Assembly: GCA_017648225.1 (NCBI GenBank) | Contig: JAGCJE010000215.1 | Location: 1-5,764 of the forward strand | Source of the DNA: Kiritimatiellia bacterium | GTDB lineage: Bacteria > Verrucomicrobiota > Kiritimatiellia > RFP12 > UBA1067 | Reading direction: 5' to 3' | Length of the DNA stretch: 5,764 nt | Part shown: piece by piece, positions 1 through 5,565 of the stretch | Layout: every line of letters begins with the position of its first letter | How positions within the stretch are numbered: position 1 is the first letter of the stretch | Translations under genes and position numbers: made by a program | The notes under the pieces: model-generated | What the model saw: the letters and a program-made list of their open reading frames with translations, nothing else | What the model was told of the DNA's origin: nothing | The model's database searches: none

Positions 1-3000
1 ATGACGCGGACTTTTTCGTAACCCCGAGAAAGGGTACCATTTCTCCATGGAGCACCAAGGCTACCGATATTTTCCACAACTGCGATCTCAAGTCGATCGA
101 GCGCGTAGAGCGCGGTATTCGCTTTAAGACCTCGAAACCGCTCCCCGAGCAGTGTTTTTCCGCCCTTTACGATAAGATGACCGAGGGTGTTTACGAGGAT
201 ATCGCCGATCTTTTCGAGGCGGGCGAGCCTAAGCCCGGCAGAATTTTCGATGTTCTTTCAAAGGGTATCGAAGCCGTCCGCGAGGCCAACGACGAGCTCG
301 GACTTGCGATTTCCGAGCCAGAGATGGAGTATCTCGCCAAGAGCTTCGCCGCGGCCGGACGCAACCCGACCGACACGGAGCTCGTGATGTTCGGACAGGT
401 TAACTCCGAGCACTGCCGCCACAAGATTTTCGGCGCCGAGTTCATCATCGACGGCAAGCGTCAGAAGAAGTCTCTTTTCGAGATGATCAAGAATACCCAC
501 GCCAAGCGCCCGAAGGATACCCTTTCGGCGTATAAGGACAACTCGTCCGTCATCGCTGGCTTTAAGACTGACGTGTTCTCGATCAATCCGAAAACGAATT
601 CCTACGCCTTTAAGAAGGACGATCTCGATCAGCTCATGAAGGTCGAGACCCACAACCATCCTACGGCGATTTCGCCCTATCCGGGCGCGGCGACCGGCGT
701 CGGCGGCGAAATCCGTGACGAAGCGGCGACGGGTGCCGGCTCCTGCACGCTCGCGGGTATCTGCGGCTTTATGGTTTCCAACCTCCGCATTCCCGGCTTC
801 CCTCAGCCCTGGGAGCGTATTTTCGCCGATTTCCCGACGCGCCTCGCGACGCCTCTGCAGATCATGACCGAAGGTCCCATCGGCGGAGCCGCGTTCGGCA
901 ATGAATTCGGCCGTCCCCAGCTTTGCGGCTTCTTCCGCACGTACGAAGGCGAGATCGCCGGTGAACTGCGCGGCTATCACAAGCCGATCATGCTCGCGGG
1001 CGGTATGGGCTCCATCCGCAACAGCCAGGTTCAGAAGAAGCCTGTCAAGGTCGGCTCTCTCATCGTTCAGATCGGCGGTCCCGCCATGCGCATCGGCCTC
1101 GGCGGAGGCGCGGCGAGTTCGATGATGACGGGTACGAACTCCGAAGCTCTCGACTTCAACTCCGTTCAGCGCGGCAACGCCGAAATGCAGCGCCGCTGCC
1201 AGGGCGTCATCGACGCGTGCTCCTCGCTCGGTAAGGCCAACCCGATTCTCTCGATCCACGACATCGGCGCGGGCGGTCTTTCGAACGGCTGCCCCGAGCT
1301 CGTCGAGGCTACGGGCGGTAAGTTTTCTCTTCGCTCGATTCATAACGAAGAGAAGTCGATGAACCCGATGGAAATCTGGTGCTGCGAGGCTCAGGAGCGT
1401 TATGTTCTCGCTCTCAAGCCCGAGGCTAAGGCGTTTTTCGAATCTCTCTGCGAGCGCGAGCGCTGCCCCGTCGCGTTCATCGGCGTCGCGACGGGCGACG
1501 GCCAGCTTATTCTCGAGGACGAGCATTTCGGCGACAAGCCCATCGATATGGACATTAAGGTCCTTCTCGGCAAGCCTCCGCGTATGGTTCGTAACGTCAA
1601 GCGCGTTAAGCAGGTCCGTAAGGCCACGAACTTTGAGGGTATTAAGCCTATCGACGCGTTGACGCGCGTTCTCCATCTTCCCGCGGTCGCCGATAAGACG
1701 TTCCTTATTACGATTACCGACCGCACGGTTACGGGCCGCGTGGCTCGCGATCAGATGGTAGGTAAGTATCAGCTTCCCGCCGCGGACTGCGCCGTTACGA
1801 CGATGGGCTACAAGACATTCAACGGTCAGGCGATGGCGACGGGCGAGCGTACTCCCATCGCGCTTCTCGACGGCCCCGCTTCCGGCCGCATGGCGATCAC
1901 CGAGGCGATTACGAACCTCGCGGCAGCTGATGTCGGCGACATCGGTCAGATCCGTCTTTCGGCCAACTGGATGGCTCCGTGCGGCGATCCCGGCGAAGAC
2001 GCGATTCTTTACGATACCGTCCAGGAAGTCGGCCTTAATTTCTGCCCGAAACTCGGCGTTTCGATTCCCGTCGGCAAAGACTCCTGCTCGATGCATACGA
2101 CGTGGAAGGATTCGAAGGGTGAAGACAAGAAGCAGGTCGCGCCTCTCTCTCTCGTGATTTCGAGTTTCGCGCCCGTGAACGACGTCCGTCTTACGCTTAC
2201 GCCTGACTTGAAGCCAGGCGCGTCCAAACTCGTTTATGTCGATCTCGGCAACGGCGAATGCCCGCTCGGCGCGACAGCGCTCGCCCAGGTTTACACGCAG
2301 CTCGGCAACACCTACGCTGATTGCGACGCCGCTGATTTGAAGCGTTTCTTTAACGCGATGCAGAAGATCGTCCGCGAGAAGAAGGCTCTCGCGTATCACG
2401 ATCGTTCCGACGGTGGTATCGTAGTAACGCTCGCTGAAATGGCGGTTACAGGCGGTCGCGGTATTAAGGTCGAGCTTCCCGACGGCGATGTTCTCGGCCA
2501 GCTCTTTACGGAACAGCCTGGCGCCGTTCTTCAGGTCGCCGACGAGAATCTCAAGGACGTCCTCGCGATCTTCAAGTCCGCGCGCGTTCCCGCCGTCGTT
2601 ATCGGCGAGCCCGATGATACGAGAGACTTTGAGGTTTCCGTCGGTTCGCGTCTTGCGGTTAAGACCGATCTTACCTATCTTCGCCGCGCGTGGAGCGAGA
2701 CGACGTATCGTATGCAGGCTTTGCGCGACAATCCCGTCTGCGCGAAGGAGGAGTACGACAACGGTCTCGACGAGACGGATCCTGGTCTTAACTTTAAACT
2801 CACCTTTGATCCGGACGCTAGATTTATTAGAAGCGCTAGAGGCGCTAGAGGGAAGGCGACTGCGCCTAAGATGTGCATTCTTCGCGAGCAGGGCGTTAAT
2901 GGTCATATCGAAATGGCTGCCGCGTTCTCTCTCGCCGGTTTTGACTGTCAGGACGTTCACATGAGTGACTTGATTTCTGGCAAGGTTGACCTCGCCGACT

Positions 3001-3623
3001 TCAAGGGCCTCGTTGCGTGCGGCGGCTTCTCTTACGGCGACGTTCTCGGAGCCGGTTCTGGTTGGGCGCGTTCGATTCTCTACAACGATCGCCTTAAAAA
3101 GATGTTCGCTAAGTTCTTCGCCCGCAAGGATACCTTCTCGCTCGGCGTCTGTAACGGTTGTCAGATGCTCTCTCAGCTTAAGGATATTATTCCCGGTGCA
3201 GAGGCTTGGCCTAAGTTCGTCCGCAACGTTTCCGAGCAGTTTGAAGCGCGTTACGCGACGATCGAGATTGAGTCTTCTCCGTCCATCTTCTTCAAGGGAA
3301 TGGAAGGCTCTCGACTCCCGATCGCCGTCGCCCACGGCGAGGGTCGCGTCTGGACCGACGGCTTTACTCCCGCCACGTGCGCCGCTCATTATGTCGACGG
3401 ACGCGGCAACGCGACGGAGCGCTATCCCTACAATCCGAACGGCTCTATCGGTGGTCAGACGGCGTTCACGTCGGCCGACGGTCGCGCCACGATTATGATG
3501 CCTCACCCGGAGCGCGGCTTTAGAGCGTGTCAGTTGAGCTACAATCCCGGCGTCTTCAAAGAGAACGGTCCGTGGATGCGTATGTTCCAGAACGCCTACC
3601 GCTTTGCCACCGAAGGTAAATAA
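1..3623 (+). CDS. purL: Phosphoribosylformylglycinamidine (FGAM) synthase, large single-chain form; 5' end outside the window
   Basis: PurL converts FGAR, ATP and glutamine to FGAM, ADP, phosphate and glutamate in the cytoplasm, the fourth step of purine synthesis. The frame is open from base 3, upstream of the first in-window ATG (177), and the codons at 18-50 encode VTPRKGTISPWS, a conserved stretch near residue 77 of E. coli PurL. About 70 N-terminal residues are therefore missing, and 177 is not the start. In visible numbering (codon at base 3 = 1), the first synthetase half carries KVETHNHPTAISPYPGAATG near 213-232. The second half carries DRTVTGRVARDQMVG near 570-585 and HDRSDGG near 799. 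The C-terminal glutaminase begins near 955 and has its nucleophile in GVCNGCQM (Cys1050, codon 3150) and the His/Glu pair in MMPHPER (His1168, Glu1170). All 1206 visible residues are uninterrupted, so the full protein would be about 1,275-1,280 residues, close to the 1,295 of E. coli. The linker before the glutaminase holds a short repeat, described separately. Confidence 0.98.
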   Translation, partial: DADFFVTPRKGTISPWSTKATDIFHNCDLKSIERVERGIRFKTSKPLPEQCFSALYDKMTEGVYEDIADLFEAGEPKPGRIFDVLSKGIEAVREANDELGLAISEPEMEYLAKSFAAAGRNPTDTELVMFGQVNSEHCRHKIFGAEFIIDGKRQKKSLFEMIKNTHAKRPKDTLSAYKDNSSVIAGFKTDVFSINPKTNSYAFKKDDLDQLMKVETHNHPTAISPYPGAATGVGGEIRDEAATGAGSCTLAGICGFMVSNLRIPGFPQPWERIFADFPTRLATPLQIMTEGPIGGAAFGNEFGRPQLCGFFRTYEGEIAGELRGYHKPIMLAGGMGSIRNSQVQKKPVKVGSLIVQIGGPAMRIGLGGGAASSMMTGTNSEALDFNSVQRGNAEMQRRCQGVIDACSSLGKANPILSIHDIGAGGLSNGCPELVEATGGKFSLRSIHNEEKSMNPMEIWCCEAQERYVLALKPEAKAFFESLCERERCPVAFIGVATGDGQLILEDEHFGDKPIDMDIKVLLGKPPRMVRNVKRVKQVRKATNFEGIKPIDALTRVLHLPAVADKTFLITITDRTVTGRVARDQMVGKYQLPAADCAVTTMGYKTFNGQAMATGERTPIALLDGPASGRMAITEAITNLAAADVGDIGQIRLSANWMAPCGDPGEDAILYDTVQEVGLNFCPKLGVSIPVGKDSCSMHTTWKDSKGEDKKQVAPLSLVISSFAPVNDVRLTLTPDLKPGASKLVYVDLGNGECPLGATALAQVYTQLGNTYADCDAADLKRFFNAMQKIVREKKALAYHDRSDGGIVVTLAEMAVTGGRGIKVELPDGDVLGQLFTEQPGAVLQVADENLKDVLAIFKSARVPAVVIGEPDDTRDFEVSVGSRLAVKTDLTYLRRAWSETTYRMQALRDNPVCAKEEYDNGLDETDPGLNFKLTFDPDARFIRSARGARGKATAPKMCILREQGVNGHIEMAAAFSLAGFDCQDVHMSDLISGKVDLADFKGLVACGGFSYGDVLGAGSGWARSILYNDRLKKMFAKFFARKDTFSLGVCNGCQMLSQLKDIIPGAEAWPKFVRNVSEQFEARYATIEIESSPSIFFKGMEGSRLPIAVAHGEGRVWTDGFTPATCAAHYVDGRGNATERYPYNPNGSIGGQTAFTSADGRATIMMPHPERGFRACQLSYNPGVFKENGPWMRMFQNAYRFATEGK
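2833..2850 (+). repeat. Two tandem copies of a 9-base unit in the PurL linker
   Basis: The unit GCGCTAGAG occurs at 2833-2841 and again at 2842-2850 with no mismatch. Because the unit is three codons long it keeps the reading frame and encodes the doubled tripeptide Ala-Arg-Gly (visible PurL residues 945-950). A further GCTAGA lies just upstream at 2817-2822. The repeat falls in the variable segment between the synthetase part and the glutaminase domain, where E. coli PurL has an unrelated sequence, so it is probably tolerated rather than functional. Confidence 0.85.
3612..3617 (+). promoter_or_regulatory. Ribosome binding site for ispF inside the end of purL
   Basis: GAAGGT lies in the last sense codons of purL, with its AAGG core seven bases before the GTG at 3624. 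It supports GTG as the ispF start. A ribosome ending purL at 3621-3623 would sit directly over the next start codon, so translational coupling is likely, though this is inferred from spacing only. Confidence 0.7.
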
Positions 3624-4115
3624 GTGCGCGTCGGTTTCGGATATGACTCACACCGTTTCGAGGAAGGGCGAAAGCTCTTCCTCGGCGGTATTGAGATACC
3701 GTATGAAAAGGGCTTAAAGGGCCATTCCGACGCGGATGTGCTTATTCATGCGATAATCGATGCGCTTCTCGGCGCGGCAGCTCTCGGCGATATAGGCTCA
3801 CACTTTCCAGATACCGACGAAAAGTGGCGCGGTGCCGATTCGACGAAACTTCTTGAAGCGGTAGTCGCCGAGGTCCGCGATGCCGGTTGGCGCGTCGGGA
3901 ACGTCGACGCTACGGTAATATGCGAAAGACCAAAACTTTCGCCTCATATTGCCGCAATCCGCAGTCGCCTCTCCGGAATACTTTTCCCTGGCGGGGAGCG
4001 TGGCGTCGATCGTATAAGCGTAAAGGGTAAAACGAACGAGAAGATGGACGATGTCGGCGCGGGCGAGGGTATCGAGGTTCATGCGGTAGTGTTGTTGAAT
4101 AAAACAGCTTTATGA
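3624..4115 (+). CDS. ispF: 2-C-methyl-D-erythritol 2,4-cyclodiphosphate synthase
   Basis: IspF is a cytoplasmic homotrimer with a divalent metal in its active site. It turns 4-diphosphocytidyl-methylerythritol 2-phosphate into the cyclodiphosphate plus CMP in the MEP route to isoprenoids. The 163 residues compare with 159 in E. coli. The start is GTG, and the MRVGFGYDSHRF beginning matches the family N-terminus exactly, which fixes it. Metal ligands Asp8, His10 and His42 are present, as are GLKGHSDADV (30-39), the LLGAAALGDIG helix (48-58) with Asp56, FPDTD (61-65) and VKGKTNEK (133-140). At the positions of E. coli Phe139 and Arg142, which line the central trimer cavity, this protein has Asp143 and Ala146; Glu148 is kept. 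The gene abuts purL with no spacer. IspD, its frequent genomic partner, is not in the window. Unlike purL, the gene uses TTA and TCA codons early on. Confidence 0.97.
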   Translation: MRVGFGYDSHRFEEGRKLFLGGIEIPYEKGLKGHSDADVLIHAIIDALLGAAALGDIGSHFPDTDEKWRGADSTKLLEAVVAEVRDAGWRVGNVDATVICERPKLSPHIAAIRSRLSGILFPGGERGVDRISVKGKTNEKMDDVGAGEGIEVHAVVLLNKTAL

Positions 4116-4134
4116 GTTTTGCTGGAGGATTAAA

Positions 4135-4593
4135 ATGATCGGAACGGGTGAAATGATAGTTCGGCTCCTTGTCGCGGCGCTGCTCGGCGGACTTATCGGC
4201 CTGGAGCGTGAATACCGCTCGAAGGTCGCGGGACTGCGTACGCATCTTTTGGTCGCGATCGGTTCAGCGCTCTTTATGCTGTTGTCGCGGTACGGATTTG
4301 AAGGACAGGCGGATCCTTCGCGCGTGGCTGCTCAAATAGTCAGCGGAATTGGTTTTATCGGTGCGGGTGCCATCATTATGGACCGTCGTCATTCGGTGCA
4401 CGGTTTGACGACAGCCGCAGGAATATGGGTTTCGGCGGGAATCGGAATGACGGTCGCCGCCGGGATGTATGCGTTGGCGGGCGTGGCGACGCTGCTTTCT
4501 CTTGTCGGTCTTGAAATCGCGGTTTTCGCTTTTCGTCGTCCTACCGAGGATGAGCTTAATCCAAAATCTAAAAATGCTGATAAGACGCGTTAG
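4135..4593 (+). CDS. MgtC/SapB-family inner-membrane protein, short form
   Basis: This 152-residue hydrophobic protein carries the conserved marks of the MgtC/SapB family: GLEREYRSKVAGLRTH (22-37), GSALFML (43-49), DPSRVAAQIVSGIGFIGAGA (60-79) and GLTTAAGIWVSAGIG (90-104). Hydrophobic stretches near 7-23, 36-53, 65-82, 91-110 and 112-133 suggest four or five membrane helices. Salmonella MgtC is 231 residues long and has a soluble C-terminal domain; here the chain ends with a charged tail of about 19 residues, so that domain is absent. Some family members affect virulence, growth in low magnesium or the F-type ATPase, but the role of short members is not settled and I assign no specific function. 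The ATG is supported by GGAGG at 4124-4128, six bases upstream. It lies 19 bases after ispF, leaving no room for the long regulatory leader known from Salmonella mgtC. Confidence 0.93.
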   Translation: MIGTGEMIVRLLVAALLGGLIGLEREYRSKVAGLRTHLLVAIGSALFMLLSRYGFEGQADPSRVAAQIVSGIGFIGAGAIIMDRRHSVHGLTTAAGIWVSAGIGMTVAAGMYALAGVATLLSLVGLEIAVFAFRRPTEDELNPKSKNADKTR

Positions 4594-4596
4594 GGG
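4592..4596 (+). promoter_or_regulatory. Ribosome binding site for trmL overlapping the upstream stop codon
   Basis: AGGGG overlaps the TAG stop (4591-4593) of the MgtC-like gene and lies six bases before the ATG at 4603. The overlap places termination of one gene on the initiation site of the next, which fits co-translation from one messenger. Confidence 0.65.
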
Positions 4597-4602
4597 CTTC
4601 AG

Positions 4603-5061
4603 ATGTTTTCTGTCGTTTTGGTAAGGCCTGAAATTCCCCACAATACTGGCGCGATCGGACGGCTTTGTGTCGGGCTCGGCGTTCCTTTGAACCTGATCCG
4701 TCCACTTGGGTTTCGTTTAGACGAGAAGTCAATCGAAAGGGCGGGGCTTGATTATTGGAAAAATCTTGATCTTCGCATTCATGATACGTGGGATGATTAT
4801 CTTCGGGTTGAAAATCCAAATCGGTTTTTTATGCTTTCTACCCGCGGCGAGCGTTCGTTGTACGAGTGTGAATTTCGCGAAGGGGATGCCCTTGTGTTCG
4901 GTAACGAGAGTTCGGGTCTGCCGCGTGATTTCTATTCGAAATACAAGGATCGTCTTTTTAAAATTCCCATGCCGGGCGAATACGCCCGTTCGATAAATCT
5001 GGCAAACGCGGCTTCAATCTCAGCGTACGAATGTTATCGGCAGATTTCGGCAAAAAATTAA
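4603..5061 (+). CDS. trmL: tRNA (cytidine(34)-2'-O)-methyltransferase, SPOUT family
   Basis: TrmL transfers a methyl group from S-adenosylmethionine to the 2'-hydroxyl of the wobble nucleotide (C34, or modified U34) in leucine tRNAs; this is known from E. coli TrmL (formerly YibK). The 152 residues compare with 157 in E. coli. Three SPOUT motifs are visible: PEIPHNTGAIGR near 9-20, LVFGNESSGLP at 97-107 with the conserved Glu102, and IPMPGEYARSINLANAASIS at 121-140, the segment that forms the trefoil knot and binds the cofactor. RAGLDYW at 46-52 matches the RAGLDY of the E. coli protein. It has no added RNA-binding domain, typical of this compact dimeric subgroup. The gene follows the MgtC-like gene by nine bases and is the last of the plus-strand run. 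A related SPOUT enzyme of different target is possible, but the full-length match to TrmL makes that unlikely. Confidence 0.95.
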   Translation: MFSVVLVRPEIPHNTGAIGRLCVGLGVPLNLIRPLGFRLDEKSIERAGLDYWKNLDLRIHDTWDDYLRVENPNRFFMLSTRGERSLYECEFREGDALVFGNESSGLPRDFYSKYKDRLFKIPMPGEYARSINLANAASISAYECYRQISAKN

Positions 5062-5086
5062 CGCCGAGGGGTTGATCCTTCGGCGT
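5051..5086 (-). terminator. Intrinsic terminator between convergent genes, oriented for the minus strand
   Basis: Bases 5061-5070 pair with 5077-5086 as a ten-base-pair stem (ACGCCGA with TCGGCGT, one G-T pair, then GG with CC) around a six-base loop. Read on the minus strand, the stem is followed at once by TTAATTTTTT (complement of 5051-5060), the classic stem plus T-tract, so it should end transcription of the DUF486 gene. On the plus strand the stem follows the trmL stop codon, sharing its last base, but no T-run comes after it, so any effect on the purL-trmL unit would be weaker or would need a factor. Confidence 0.85.
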
Positions 5087-5098
5087 CGAAGACATAGG

Positions 5099-5479
5099 TC
5101 ATATGTTCGAGCGGTTGACGAAGTAAACCGCGCCTATCATGCAAAGAAGCGCCCATAGATAGTCCCATCGCCATTTCTCGCCCATGAAAATTATCAGAAA
5201 GGGTATAAAGACGCTGACCGTCACCACCTCCTGAATGATTTTCAGCTGCGCGACGTTAAGGCCGGAGGATGTGCCGAGCCTGTTGGCCGGGATTGCGATC
5301 ATATATTCGACGAGCGCGATGAGCCAGCTTATGAGAATGATCGCAATAAGCGGCCAGCTCGAGGATCCCGGCTTATGCGCTTTAAGGTGCCAGTACCATG
5401 CAAAGGTCATGAAAAGATTGCTGGCTACAAGCATTGCGACGGTCAGTATGACACCGGAGTGGCGGGCGATAAAAGACAT
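5099..5479 (-). CDS. DUF486 (DMT_6) family small membrane protein, drug/metabolite transporter superfamily
   Basis: The 126-residue product is mostly hydrophobic, with four likely membrane helices near 9-30, 42-63, 83-99 and 105-122, the size and plan of a small transporter that would act as an oligomer. Family hallmarks are SNLFMTFAWYWHLK (20-33), SWLIALVEYMIAIPANRLG (51-69), AQLKIIQEVVT (77-87) and WRWDYLW (103-109). Members of this family are grouped with the drug/metabolite transporter superfamily by sequence; I know of no established substrate. The ATG at 5479 is supported by AAGAGGA (complement of 5488-5494), eight bases upstream, and by a promoter about 50 bases away. The gene is transcribed alone towards trmL, with 37 bases between the two stop codons. 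Nothing suggests truncation. Confidence 0.92.
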   Translation of the reverse strand: MSFIARHSGVILTVAMLVASNLFMTFAWYWHLKAHKPGSSSWPLIAIILISWLIALVEYMIAIPANRLGTSSGLNVAQLKIIQEVVTVSVFIPFLIIFMGEKWRWDYLWALLCMIGAVYFVNRSNI

Positions 5480-5529
5480 ATGAGTTTTCCTCTTGGTGGG
5501 ATGCCGATCGAAGTTCAGGCTTTTCGCAT

Positions 5530-5559
5530 ATTATATCATTTCTGCATTTGCCTTGTCAT
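5530..5559 (-). promoter_or_regulatory. Sigma70-type promoter for the DUF486 gene
   Basis: On the minus strand a perfect -10 box TATAAT (complement of 5530-5535) is preceded by TGA, giving an extended -10 element. ATGACA (complement of 5554-5559) matches five of six bases of the -35 consensus at an 18-base spacing. A start of transcription near 5523 would give a leader of about 45 bases before the ATG at 5479. Assignment is by sequence match only. Confidence 0.75.
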
Positions 5560-5565
5560 ACAAGG
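5551..5565. promoter_or_regulatory. Palindrome over the -35 box, candidate operator
   Basis: CCTTGT at 5551-5556 and ACAAGG at 5560-5565 are exact inverted repeats with a three-base centre (CAT). The element covers the -35 hexamer of the DUF486 promoter, the position expected for a repressor site. I do not recognise the regulator, and short palindromes also arise by chance. Confidence 0.35.

Larger units (their letters stand above)
1..5061 (+). other. Probable transcription unit purL-ispF-mgtC-like-trmL
   Basis: Four same-strand genes are separated by 0, 19 and 9 bases, each downstream gene has its own ribosome binding site, and no terminator or convincing promoter is seen between them. The group ends at a converging minus-strand gene. 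Co-transcription is inferred from layout alone. The promoter would lie before the window. Confidence 0.7.

Noticed and set aside
177..179. ATG at 177 as the purL start
   Set aside because: The same frame is open back to base 3 and encodes conserved PurL residues, so this is an internal Met of a gene entering from the left.
258..3506. Minus-strand open frame of 1,082 codons
   Set aside because: It mirrors purL codon for codon and is Arg-rich with no recognisable motif. Absence of TTA, CTA and TCA codons in purL explains it.
5086..5110. Imperfect stem (TCGAA with TTCGA, then CATA with TATG) as a plus-strand terminator
   Set aside because: It is AT-rich, has a two-base bulge, overlaps the DUF486 stop codon and is not followed by a T-run.
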